The notes below the pieces were generated by a model, which was given only the letters and a program-made list of their open reading frames with translations, did no database searches and had not been told where the DNA came from. Below, piece by piece: positions 43,165 to 51,015 of a stretch of 64,000 nucleotides of DNA. Every line of letters starts with the position of its first letter. Position 1 is the first letter of the stretch. The stretch comes from Candidatus Nomurabacteria bacterium. GTDB lineage: Bacteria > Patescibacteriota > Saccharimonadia > Saccharimonadales > UBA7683. The DNA is taken from NCBI GenBank assembly GCA_020631895.1, contig JACKGR010000004.1, forward strand, positions 1 to 64,000, given 5' to 3'. A program made the position numbers and the translations under genes.

Positions 43165-43877
43165 TTTGTAACCTTTCTAACAGAAGTAAACTTTTTGGGT
43201 GAAATTTTCTTTACTATCTTGCCGTCTTTTAAGATAATCTGGTACTGACAGAGTTTAGCCAGGTCCTCATCATGAGTAACAACTATAAGTGTAGCGCCGA
43301 GAGTTTTGTTAAGCTCAAATAATTTTTTGATAATCAACGATCCTGTCGAGCTATCTAAGTTCCCGGTTGGTTCATCGGCAAAAATTAATTTTGGCTTATT
43401 CACAATTGACCGGGCAATCGCTAATCGTTGTTTTTGTCCACCGGACAACTTCCCGGCTTTTTGATTAATCTTCTCCGACAGATCAACTGCTGCTAAAGCT
43501 TCTTTGACCATCGATTTTCTCTTTCTACGTGGAACTCGTGCTATCTCAAGTGGCAACATCACATTTTGAAGGCAAGTTTGATTAGCCTCAATAAAAAAGG
43601 CCTGAAATATAAAGCTCATCTCTGACGCTCTAAATTTATCAACAGCCTTTTGCTTCATCTTAGCTATTTCTGTCCCATTAATCATAACTGAACCAGAAGT
43701 TAGACGATCTAAACCACTCATAACATGCATTAATGTCGATTTACCCGACCCACTCTTACCAATTATTGCAACTGTCGAACCTTCGGGAATAGTGAAGTTA
43801 ATATTGCTAAGTGCAGTAAACGCACTATCTTTTTTACCGTAAACTTTAGTAAGATTTTTAACCTCTATCACCGTCAC
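43161..43877 (-). CDS. ABC transporter ATPase, LolD/MacB type
   Basis: A 238-residue ATPase with Walker A (IGKSGSGKSTLMHVMSGLD), Q-loop (FIFQAFFIEANQTCLQNVMLPLE), signature (LSGGQKQRLAIARSI) and Walker B (LIFADEPTGNLDS). It energises the overlapping permease. The start is a GTG; no in-frame ATG is better placed. A TATACT box lies upstream. Confidence 0.92.
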   Translation of the reverse strand: MTVIEVKNLTKVYGKKDSAFTALSNINFTIPEGSTVAIIGKSGSGKSTLMHVMSGLDRLTSGSVMINGTEIAKMKQKAVDKFRASEMSFIFQAFFIEANQTCLQNVMLPLEIARVPRRKRKSMVKEALAAVDLSEKINQKAGKLSGGQKQRLAIARSIVNKPKLIFADEPTGNLDSSTGSLIIKKLFELNKTLGATLIVVTHDEDLAKLCQYQIILKDGKIVKKISPKKFTSVRKVTK

Positions 43878-43956
43878 TCGCTTTCATTAATACACTAAGT
43901 ATAACCCAGATAGCCTGTTTTAATCTATGGCGTGATTTGGTTATACGTATCTGTTG

Positions 43957-44736
43957 CTACGGCCTCAATGTACCAGCAAATACCTGCCAAGCCAGGGCTG
44001 ACTTTGCAACTAAACTTAGTATTACGTAAGCCCTCTCACCATATAGATAGTCGGACCATCTACCGATTTTTTTATATTGCAAGATCATATTTATAGCAAA
44101 CAGGTTAAAGAATACAAATATTGATACAAATATCCAGTAAACAAATGTCGGAGCAGAACTTCCATTTTGTGCCGAAAGATAAAAATACAAAGCCACAACT
44201 ACCCACGGAACTATTCCAGCCAGACAACCGATCCAGTATGTAACCCAGTATGGCTTTTCTCTACCCTGATTAGTTATCTCCATAGCAAGACCGAGTAGAT
44301 TCATCACAGAAGTTAAGCTAAAAATCATGATCAGGCTACCAAGATCATAAATGCCAACCAAGAGAGAAATAGCGACCATCATAAGGCTGGCAGACAAAGA
44401 ATATTCTATCCAACGAGCTTTGTTTATCCCCTTCTTTAAATCCGATTCATATCTTTTTCTGTAAACGGTTGCAATTACTAAGTGTGCCGCCGCAGACAAA
44501 ACAAAGAATCCAACAATCAACCATACTAGTGATAAATCAAACAAAACTTTACTAGCTGGATCAAGTCGTTGAGTAGCAATATTAAAGGATAGATAGTTAC
44601 CCGAAACCGGTAACATAAACCCGGTGCTTAGTACCAAAACTGCAAGTGCTGACGCCGCATGTAACAAGCCAGCTATTAAATTAAGCCGTCTTAGTTTAGA
44701 AAATTTAATTGATTCTGATTGACTCTTTTTTGCCAT
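43957..44736 (-). CDS. Heliorhodopsin
   Basis: A 259-residue seven-helix retinal protein. The last helix holds the retinal-binding K245 in SLVAKSALAWQVFAGTL, and helix 3 holds the counterion E111 in ARWIEYSLSASLMMVAI, both in the wording typical of heliorhodopsins. H26 and H85 occupy the conserved inner polar sites. Heliorhodopsins insert with the N-terminus inside, opposite to type 1 rhodopsins, and show long photocycles suited to sensing or enzyme control rather than pumping. It has an AAGGAGGGG ribosome site and lies between lysS and an ABC exporter. No carotene cleavage gene is seen nearby. Confidence 0.93.
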   Translation of the reverse strand: MAKKSQSESIKFSKLRRLNLIAGLLHAASALAVLVLSTGFMLPVSGNYLSFNIATQRLDPASKVLFDLSLVWLIVGFFVLSAAAHLVIATVYRKRYESDLKKGINKARWIEYSLSASLMMVAISLLVGIYDLGSLIMIFSLTSVMNLLGLAMEITNQGREKPYWVTYWIGCLAGIVPWVVVALYFYLSAQNGSSAPTFVYWIFVSIFVFFNLFAINMILQYKKIGRWSDYLYGERAYVILSLVAKSALAWQVFAGTLRP

Positions 44737-44791
44737 ATCCCCTCCTTGGTTATCTCAATATTACCAGAAGTGGTATAAAAGCGTAAACGAT

Positions 44792-46312
44792 TTAAAGATT
44801 GAGGTCTGGATAAATTCCCCGTGTTACCTCATCAACTTCAGCTCTAAGCTGAGGAAATGGGACGCCCTCCCTAGCCGTAACCCCTTCAAGTATCCAGAAC
44901 AGCCGCTCAGCATGGCCGTATCCGCAGGTTGGTGGCATACCGTACTCAAGCATTTCTACAAAATCAATATCAAGCATCATTGCCTCGTCATCACCTGAGT
45001 CACGCAGCTTTTGCTGCTCAGTAAATCGACCGAGCTGATCAATTGGATCATTTAACTCAGAGTAGGCCTTGCAGGCTTCCGTTCCACCCAGCAATAGATT
45101 AAACTGATCAGTTAACCGATTGTCTCCGGTTTGTAATTTAGCAAGCGGCTGTAGAAAATCTGGAACGTCAACTAAAAAGGCTGGTCCGGCAAGTTCAACT
45201 CGAATCTTCTTCCAGAGTTTATCAATGACTCTAGACTTATTATCAATCTTCTCAACTTCTCCACCAATTTTTTTAAGTTCAGCAACAGCCTCTTCTAGAG
45301 TACAATCAAAGACATCGAGACCGTATCGTTCTTTTATAACTCCGACAAAACTAACTCTCGGAAAGTCCTCACCATCTTTTCCGAGATCAACTTCTTGACC
45401 ATTCATAAGTTTAAACTGTCTTGTCCCCCAGGTTTTATCAGCTATAAATCGGACCATGTCCTGAGTGAATTTCATACCATCTTCCCAGTCTGCATATGCC
45501 CAGTACCATTCCATTGCAACGTGCTCTGGCAAGTGCTCATCGGAGTAATTCTCGTTTCTAAATCGTGGTCCAATATCAAATACCTTCTCAAAACCCGCTC
45601 CAATCAGTCTCTTTAGGGGAAGTTCATGAGAAATTCTTAGGTAGAAGTCTTGATCAAGTGCATCCATGTGGGTGACAAAAGGATTTGCATCCGCGCCACC
45701 AGTAGTTTGTTCGAGTACTGGGATATTAACTTCAACAAAATCATTATCAAGTAGAAAATCCCGAGTCGCTCGCCAAAAATTTGACCGTCGAACAAACCTT
45801 TGACGGACATCTTCGTTTACGTTCATATCAACGTAACGTCGTCTTAGTCTCTCCTCTTTGTTGGTAAAACCTTCTTGCTGGGTTGGCATAGATCTTAGGG
45901 ACTTTGTGAGTAGGCGTAGTTTTTTGACTGCAATTGAGATCTCGCCAGTTTTACTTTTGATTACTTCACCCGAGGCCTCTATAAAATCACCTGAATCTAA
46001 AAGATTCAACTGCTCCATACTAAGTTCGCTATTACCGTAATCTGGATCATCCAACTGGCCCTCTTTAAAAAACAACTGAACTTGACCAGAATCATCTTTC
46101 AAAACGACAAACGCTAGCTTGCCAAACTTTCTAATACCAATAATCCTACCATCAGCAGTCACATCTGAACCTTCTAACTTATCAAAATCATTCAGAATTT
46201 GATTAGCTTTATGTGTCCTATTTGATTTTGCAGGGTAAGGATTTACACCGAGCGCCTTTAGCTCGTCTAATTTTCTGAGTCTCTCATCACGTAGTTCTTT
46301 TAAATTCGCCAT
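44792..46312 (-). CDS. lysS: Lysyl-tRNA synthetase, class II
   Basis: Charges tRNA-Lys. The 506-residue enzyme has the OB-fold anticodon domain (about 55-150), motif 1/2 around FEKVFDIGPRFRNENYSDEHLPEHVAMEWYWAY, and motif 3 near the C-terminus (GMPPTCGYGHAERLFWIL). The GHAERL form replaces the usual GGIDRL type and is seen in some divergent LysRS. A TAGAAT extended -10 lies nine bases before the ATG. Confidence 0.93.
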   Translation of the reverse strand: MANLKELRDERLRKLDELKALGVNPYPAKSNRTHKANQILNDFDKLEGSDVTADGRIIGIRKFGKLAFVVLKDDSGQVQLFFKEGQLDDPDYGNSELSMEQLNLLDSGDFIEASGEVIKSKTGEISIAVKKLRLLTKSLRSMPTQQEGFTNKEERLRRRYVDMNVNEDVRQRFVRRSNFWRATRDFLLDNDFVEVNIPVLEQTTGGADANPFVTHMDALDQDFYLRISHELPLKRLIGAGFEKVFDIGPRFRNENYSDEHLPEHVAMEWYWAYADWEDGMKFTQDMVRFIADKTWGTRQFKLMNGQEVDLGKDGEDFPRVSFVGVIKERYGLDVFDCTLEEAVAELKKIGGEVEKIDNKSRVIDKLWKKIRVELAGPAFLVDVPDFLQPLAKLQTGDNRLTDQFNLLLGGTEACKAYSELNDPIDQLGRFTEQQKLRDSGDDEAMMLDIDFVEMLEYGMPPTCGYGHAERLFWILEGVTAREGVPFPQLRAEVDEVTRGIYPDLNL

Positions 46313-46353
46313 ATGTATCCTATTCTATCACTTGTTCTAAATTTTCTGCAGCT

Positions 46354-46391
46354 AAAAACTCCCTGGCTTTAATTCTAGCGACAGGGAGTTT
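46354..46391 (-). terminator. Terminator after greA
   Basis: AAACTCCCTG paired with CAGGGAGTTT around a 16-base loop, followed by TTTTAGC, between greA and lysS. Confidence 0.8.
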
Positions 46392-46415
46392 ATTAATCTG
46401 TAACTTATTCTGTCG

Positions 46416-46871
46416 CTACTTTATCTCTTGAATCTCAACCTTAGTCTTACCTGCTGGAAGATTGATCTCGGCAGTATCTCCGACCTTCTTACCAAGTAGG
46501 GCTTTACCGATTGGTGATTGATCTGAGATTTTAGACTCGGCTGGGTTTGCTTCTACTGAGTCAACAATATGATACGTTACGATTTTTCGGCCAAGTTTAA
46601 CAGATACAGAATTACCGATGCCAACAGAACTTGTGCTAGATCTCTTCACAATTTCAGCGTTTGCTAGAATATGGGTGACTTCTGCCATTCGGCTGTCTAA
46701 ACGTTCCTGATCCTCTTTTGCGGCGTGGTACTCTGCATTCTCTTTTAAATCACCCTGATCGCGAGCAGTACGAATATTATCAATAACTTCTACGAGTTTG
46801 ACCTTTAATTCAGCAAGTTCTGCTTTTAGTTCTGCCACGCCCTGTTTGGTTAATTGAAATTCTTTTTTCAT
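46416..46871 (-). CDS. greA: Transcription elongation factor GreA
   Basis: Rescues backtracked RNA polymerase by stimulating transcript cleavage. The 151-residue protein has the coiled coil with the acidic tip (RDQGDLKENAEYHAAKEDQERLDSRM) and the C-terminal FKBP-like domain (YHIVDSVEANPAESKISDQSPIGKALLGKKVGD). Between its promoter and start codon lie a 21-codon ORF and a terminator, so its expression may be attenuated. Confidence 0.95.
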   Translation of the reverse strand: MKKEFQLTKQGVAELKAELAELKVKLVEVIDNIRTARDQGDLKENAEYHAAKEDQERLDSRMAEVTHILANAEIVKRSSTSSVGIGNSVSVKLGRKIVTYHIVDSVEANPAESKISDQSPIGKALLGKKVGDTAEINLPAGKTKVEIQEIK

Positions 46872-46883
46872 AACTATGTCTCA

Positions 46884-46949
46884 CTAACTCTTATTGATAA
46901 AAAATAAATACGTTTCTCCAGAAACGTATCGGAATGATTGCCACCTCAT
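46884..46949 (-). CDS. Short leader ORF before greA
   Basis: A 21-codon ORF whose ATG is about five bases after the predicted transcript start and whose body covers the terminator hairpin. No single amino acid dominates (it contains three Phe, two Tyr and two Arg). Translation is inferred from position only. Confidence 0.35.
   Translation of the reverse strand: MRWQSFRYVSGETYLFFINKS
46896..46929 (-). terminator. Terminator in the greA leader
   Basis: ATACGTTTC paired with GAAACGTAT, loop TGGA, then TTATTTTTTATC. It lies after the greA promoter and before the gene. A second hairpin, CGG-AATGA with TCATT-CCG, precedes it. Confidence 0.75.
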
Positions 46950-46960
46950 TACCGAGCTCG

Positions 46961-46989
46961 ATTGTATCACTACAAATTTATTTTGTAAA
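46961..46989 (-). promoter_or_regulatory. greA promoter
   Basis: TTTACA, 17 bases, TACAAT, giving a leader of about 80 bases that contains the terminator. Confidence 0.7.
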
Positions 46990-47056
46990 CAGAAGCTTCA
47001 CTATATTTTGTGTACTAGTGCAAGCATGTACGCTATATGTAGTGTAATTACGCTAC

Positions 47057-48316
47057 TTATAGCGCCTTATTTAATATGCCCAGAAGTGTAGTTTTATCTA
47101 ACATTTCTGCCGATTCTGCCGATCTTGCTTTGTACTCAAGTCTATCAGCTTCAATTGTTTTTGCACTGACAACTACCCTATGAGGCAGTCCAATTAAATC
47201 GGCATCGGCAAATTTTTCACCCGGCCTTACATCTCGATCATCATATAACACCTCGATACCACAATCAATTAGCTCCTTATACAGTTGATCGGCAGACTGA
47301 ACGGTAGATTCATCCTCACCAATTCTAGCTAGGTACACTCTTGCTGGCGCAATGTTTTCGGGCCAAACTAAACCTTTATCGTCAGAGAAGTGCTCTGCTA
47401 TCGCACCAACAAGCCTACTAATACCTATACCATAGCAACCAGCAATAATTTTTTGGTGTGCGCCTGTTTCGTCAACGTAGGTTACTCCTAAAGCATCGGT
47501 ATACTTACTTTCAAGCGGAAAAATATTTCCAACCTCTATTGATTTTTTCTCCTCGAGTTTTGTTTTATCTATATCGACTTGATCCAACCTTTTATCATTT
47601 AGGACCTCTTTGTTCACGGCCAATTTATTTTTAAGATCAACAAAAATTGTATCTTCTCCGATATCGCTTAGCATCTGAAATTCATCACTAAATCGCTTAG
47701 TAAAAATACCACCATCAGCATATGTTCTGTATGTAATATCACCAATACCGAGTCTTTTATATACTCTTTCATATGCAGTTGCAATCTTCTCGTATACTTC
47801 GTCGTGTTCGGATTGTGTTTTTGAAAAACTGTACATATCCTTCATTACAAATTCACGACCACGCAGCAGTCCAGCTTGGGCTCTAAGCTCATTACGAAAC
47901 TTTGTCTGAATCTGATAGACCATAACTGGCAAATCCTTATAAGAGCTAATGTAGTCCGACAACATATCAACTATTGGTTCTTCGTGAGTTAAGCCCATGC
48001 CAAGTTCAGTTCCATTTAAGAGCTTCGTTTTAAACCAGTTGTCAACTTTTTTGTCATCCCATCTATCAGTTTTTTCAAAAATATCTTTTGGCTGCAAAAC
48101 GGTCATTTGTACCTCTTGGCCACCAATTGAATCCATCTCTTCTCGTACGATTGTTTTAATATTTTCGAGTACCTTAAGACCAAGTGGCATAAACACATAA
48201 ACTCCCGCCATCTCTTTGTGTATAAATCCTGCCCTTATCAGCAACTGCGCATTTTTGGCGACCTCATCTGACGGAACGTCTTTGCGAGTTTTTGTAAATA
48301 ATTGTGAGTATCTCAT
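47057..48316 (-). CDS. proS: Prolyl-tRNA synthetase, bacterial type without editing domain
   Basis: Charges tRNA-Pro. The 419-residue protein begins like bacterial ProRS (RYSQLFTKTRKDVPSDEVAKNAQLLIRAGFIHK), has motif 2 FRNELRAQAGLLRGREFVMKDMYSF and motif 3 GCYGIGISRLVGAIAEH, and ends with the anticodon domain. The roughly 180-residue INS editing domain between motifs 2 and 3 in E. coli ProRS is reduced to a short linker, so Ala-tRNA-Pro hydrolysis in cis is unlikely. It follows proB by four bases and shares its Pro-rich leader. Confidence 0.95.
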   Translation of the reverse strand: MRYSQLFTKTRKDVPSDEVAKNAQLLIRAGFIHKEMAGVYVFMPLGLKVLENIKTIVREEMDSIGGQEVQMTVLQPKDIFEKTDRWDDKKVDNWFKTKLLNGTELGMGLTHEEPIVDMLSDYISSYKDLPVMVYQIQTKFRNELRAQAGLLRGREFVMKDMYSFSKTQSEHDEVYEKIATAYERVYKRLGIGDITYRTYADGGIFTKRFSDEFQMLSDIGEDTIFVDLKNKLAVNKEVLNDKRLDQVDIDKTKLEEKKSIEVGNIFPLESKYTDALGVTYVDETGAHQKIIAGCYGIGISRLVGAIAEHFSDDKGLVWPENIAPARVYLARIGEDESTVQSADQLYKELIDCGIEVLYDDRDVRPGEKFADADLIGLPHRVVVSAKTIEADRLEYKARSAESAEMLDKTTLLGILNKAL

Positions 48317-48320
48317 TAAC

Positions 48321-49076
48321 TTATCCTACCACAAATTTTGTTATTTGCTCGCCCCTCATATCCGTTGATGGCATAGCAATAATTGATTCGATGCCGCTAC
48401 TGCTAGCCTCGCAAGCTGCCTGAAATTTTGATACCATTCCGCCCCTCCCTGTACGATTTTTATGTTTACTTGAAGTTCTTTTTGATAACATATCTTCTAT
48501 GCGCACTTTATTATTAGGGTCTATAGTATCGACTAAACAATTCTCGTCATCTATTACCCCACCTTTGGCTGTAAATAGAACTAATTTGAAGGCATTAACT
48601 TTTTTAGCTATATGTGCAGCAAGACCGTCATTATCTCCTCCGACCGTAAGCTTCATTAATTCGGTATCACTGAGTGCGTCGTTTTCATTAACTATCGAGA
48701 CTACTCCTAATTTAAGTGCTGATTGCAAAGCAACCACAAACTGTGGCCCCTCGCTTGTGTCTTGAAGCTCATGATGAGTGACAAGCAAGCCTCCGGCAAG
48801 TACATTAACCTTTGCAAATGCCGATTCCCAAGCCGAGACGATACTCGAGGCTCCAAGTTGAGACAACGTAACCTCTGATAAGTTGTTACCAGATTTGACA
48901 AATTTTTTTGCTCGAGCTTGCCCGGCTTTAACTGCTCCGGAAGTTACTACTATCAAACTTGAAGGTAAGTATGTACTAACCAATCCTTTGGCATATTGGT
49001 CTATAAGTAACTGCTTGACTCCCGAATTGTTGGTGACTAATTCGGAGCCAAATTTAACGACAATTATTTTATTCAT
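48321..49076 (-). CDS. proB: Glutamate 5-kinase-like amino acid kinase
   Basis: A 251-residue amino-acid-kinase fold protein resembling ProB, which phosphorylates glutamate in proline synthesis: VVKFGSELVT at the start, VTSGAVKAGQ, SIVNENDALSDTE and TGRGGMVSKFQAA. The C-terminal PUA domain of E. coli ProB is absent. No proA or proC is nearby, so the complete pathway is not shown here. A leader with Pro codons, overlapped with anti-terminator and terminator hairpins, precedes it, which supports a link to proline. Confidence 0.8.
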   Translation of the reverse strand: MNKIIVVKFGSELVTNNSGVKQLLIDQYAKGLVSTYLPSSLIVVTSGAVKAGQARAKKFVKSGNNLSEVTLSQLGASSIVSAWESAFAKVNVLAGGLLVTHHELQDTSEGPQFVVALQSALKLGVVSIVNENDALSDTELMKLTVGGDNDGLAAHIAKKVNAFKLVLFTAKGGVIDDENCLVDTIDPNNKVRIEDMLSKRTSSKHKNRTGRGGMVSKFQAACEASSSGIESIIAMPSTDMRGEQITKFVVG

Positions 49077-49089
49077 TATATTCCTTTAC

Positions 49090-49117
49090 AAAAAACCCAC
49101 TCTTTGATCTGAGCGGG
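49090..49117 (-). terminator. Attenuator terminator before proB
   Basis: CCCGCTC paired with GAGTGGG (one G-T pair), eight-base loop, then TTTTTT. It lies 14 bases before the proB ATG and downstream of the Pro leader ORF. Confidence 0.8.
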
Positions 49118-49151
49118 CGTTATTTTAATGATAATCTTGAGTTCATCAAAT

Positions 49152-49205
49152 TTACACCCTAGCGGGTGGAGTCGGTGAGCCTAAGAATATCCTAAAATAT
49201 CTCAT
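49152..49205 (-). CDS. Putative proline leader peptide of proB-proS
   Basis: A 17-codon ORF encoding MRYFRIFLGSPTPPARV, with Pro codons CCG, CCA and CCC within four codons. The ATG is at the predicted transcript start. The Pro codons form the 5' arm (CACCC) of a first hairpin whose 3' arm (GGGTG, next to the stop codon) can instead pair with CGCCC of the terminator. Stalling at Pro would free GGGTG to block the terminator; a ribosome at the stop would cover GGGTG and allow termination. This is the textbook four-segment attenuator layout. Confidence 0.75.
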   Translation of the reverse strand: MRYFRIFLGSPTPPARV

Positions 49206-49211
49206 ATTACT

Positions 49212-49240
49212 TTTATACCACAGTAGTAACTAGAGCACAA
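49212..49240 (-). promoter_or_regulatory. Promoter of the proB-proS leader
   Basis: TTGTGC, 17 bases, TATAAA, overlapping the last codons of the CPBP gene; predicted start at the leader ATG. Confidence 0.65.
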
Positions 49241-49934
49241 AAAGCAATATAAATGCAACACTGTTTTTAAGTGCATGAATAAATATTCCCGGAAGAATAC
49301 TTCTTGTTCTGTCCGCAAGATTACAAAGGACCAGACCCAATACAAATGTATCAAGCGCAACATTCCACTGACCGTGCGCTAGCGCGAATAAAGAGCTAGA
49401 AATTAGCGCGGCCAACCAAAACGGACTACTTAGTCTTATACCTCTAAAGATAATTCCCCTAAAAAGAGTCTCTTCGATTATGGGTGTTAGTACAACTATG
49501 GCAATAAAACCGGCGATTTTATCTACAAGACTGAGAGGGCCGGATATACCAACATCTTGTGTCTGATTGGGATCAAAACTTTTAAACAAATAACTGATCA
49601 AGATAATAAGTAGTGAGCTAAATATTAAATATCCTATTACTGATAGTATGGTTAATTTTAACCAGTGATTCTTTGGTTTTCGGAGTCCCAGTGATGATAT
49701 ACCGCCACCGTATAGCTTAACCAATATCAACAGAATAAAGGCAATTGAGAAACCCAGCACTGCGGTATTAAACAGAGTTTTTATAGAATCAGAATAAGAC
49801 TCTATCGGAATAATGCTAGATAAACCTAGCGAAATAAGTTGCGAGACCATCAAAAGGCCAAAAGAGCCTACTAGTATGTAAGTTGGTGTTCTAGCCAGCT
49901 TCTGAAACATCTCCTGGCGAACAATTTTATTCAT
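49230..49934 (-). CDS. CPBP-family intramembrane metalloprotease
   Basis: A 234-residue membrane protein with about seven helices and the CAAX-protease/Abi signature: EETLFRGIIFRGI and then a helix with FALAHGQWN, whose Glu and His residues bind the metal. Bacterial members process peptides or confer bacteriocin immunity. It is the last gene in the rpsB-tsf-frr-uppS-rseP run, seven bases after rseP. Confidence 0.88.
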   Translation of the reverse strand: MNKIVRQEMFQKLARTPTYILVGSFGLLMVSQLISLGLSSIIPIESYSDSIKTLFNTAVLGFSIAFILLILVKLYGGGISSLGLRKPKNHWLKLTILSVIGYLIFSSLLIILISYLFKSFDPNQTQDVGISGPLSLVDKIAGFIAIVVLTPIIEETLFRGIIFRGIRLSSPFWLAALISSSLFALAHGQWNVALDTFVLGLVLCNLADRTRSILPGIFIHALKNSVAFILLFVL

Positions 49935-49941
49935 ACCAAAT

Positions 49942-51015
49942 CTAGAAGAACCGTTTAATATCTACTATTGTGATGATAAGCCCAAGAGCCAGCAACGCCA
50001 CCATACCAGTACCGTGAATCTTCTCCTCAGTCTCTTTGGTAAGGGGTTTTCTCATTAATCTATACAATAACATTACAAATAGTCTGCCTCCGTCAAGAGC
50101 TGGAATTGGGAGCATATTCATAACAGCTAGCGAAACCGATATGACACCTATCAAAAATAAGACAAATACAAAGCCCTGATTGGCCAGGTCTTTCAAGATA
50201 ACCACTATGCCTACCGGACCAGTTACACTTTCACTAGCCTTCTGGCCTTGACCTGAAAATAGATTGCCGACTGCACCGAAGATGCCTTTGACAGTCTCAA
50301 CAGTGAACTGTGCTGTTGTTCCGACCCCTACTATAGGAGCAGACCAAGTTGATCTTAATAGAGTTTGTTCAGCTAGAGATACACCAAAGTTACCTTTTTT
50401 TGGATCATCGCGAAGTTTTGTAGTTTTTGTGAAAGTTACTCCCTCGCTCCGGTATGCCACTTTAACGGTTTTTCCTGCATTGTCTTTAGTAAGTTCTTGC
50501 AGCTGCTGGGCGCTATCAATCTTTGTATCGTTAACGCTAATAATACGATCTCCCTGGGATACACCGATTGACTTTGCCGGAGAATCATCTGCAACCGATC
50601 CGGCAAAAACCTCTTGCTTGGCTACCTTTACATCACTCTTAATCGAGAATTGATTCTTGATAATCTGCGGCATTCCAACCAATGACAATGCCGTAAAAAT
50701 AACTATTGCAGCCAACCAGTTCATAATTACACCAGCGGCTATGATTCCAACCTTTTGCCTAAACCTAGCGGCGCCAAAACTACCCTTTTCGGTTGCGCTG
50801 TCATGCTCACCCTTTAATTTAACAAAACCGCCTATAGGCAACCAGTTTAGCGTGTATTCTGTCCCATTCTTTTTTGTAATTATTTTTGCCCTAGGCGGAA
50901 AACCAACCCCGAACTCTTCTACCTCGACGCCACTTTTTTTAGCTACAATAAAGTGTCCAAACTCGTGAACTACAACGAGCAAAACAAAAAGAATTATTCC
51001 GAGAGCAATTAACAT
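49942..51015 (-). CDS. rseP: Site-2 intramembrane protease RseP
   Basis: Zinc protease that cleaves membrane-embedded regulators. The 357-residue protein has HEFGH at residues 17-21 inside the first helix, a PDZ domain (about 140-210), and the third-ligand motif NMLPIPALDGGRLF near the C-terminus. The stop base of uppS is shared with its start, as usual for this uppS-rseP pair. Confidence 0.94.
   Translation of the reverse strand: MLIALGIILFVLLVVVHEFGHFIVAKKSGVEVEEFGVGFPPRAKIITKKNGTEYTLNWLPIGGFVKLKGEHDSATEKGSFGAARFRQKVGIIAAGVIMNWLAAIVIFTALSLVGMPQIIKNQFSIKSDVKVAKQEVFAGSVADDSPAKSIGVSQGDRIISVNDTKIDSAQQLQELTKDNAGKTVKVAYRSEGVTFTKTTKLRDDPKKGNFGVSLAEQTLLRSTWSAPIVGVGTTAQFTVETVKGIFGAVGNLFSGQGQKASESVTGPVGIVVILKDLANQGFVFVLFLIGVISVSLAVMNMLPIPALDGGRLFVMLLYRLMRKPLTKETEEKIHGTGMVALLALGLIITIVDIKRFF

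Noticed and set aside
46896..46949. T-box-like GAGGTGGCAA sequence before greA
   Set aside because: Only a partial match, the downstream gene is not a synthetase or amino-acid gene, and the sequence is part of a simple hairpin.
49090..49240. T-box riboswitch before proB-proS
   Set aside because: No AGGGTGGNACCGCG T-box element and no specifier loop; the Pro-codon leader explains the pairing better.
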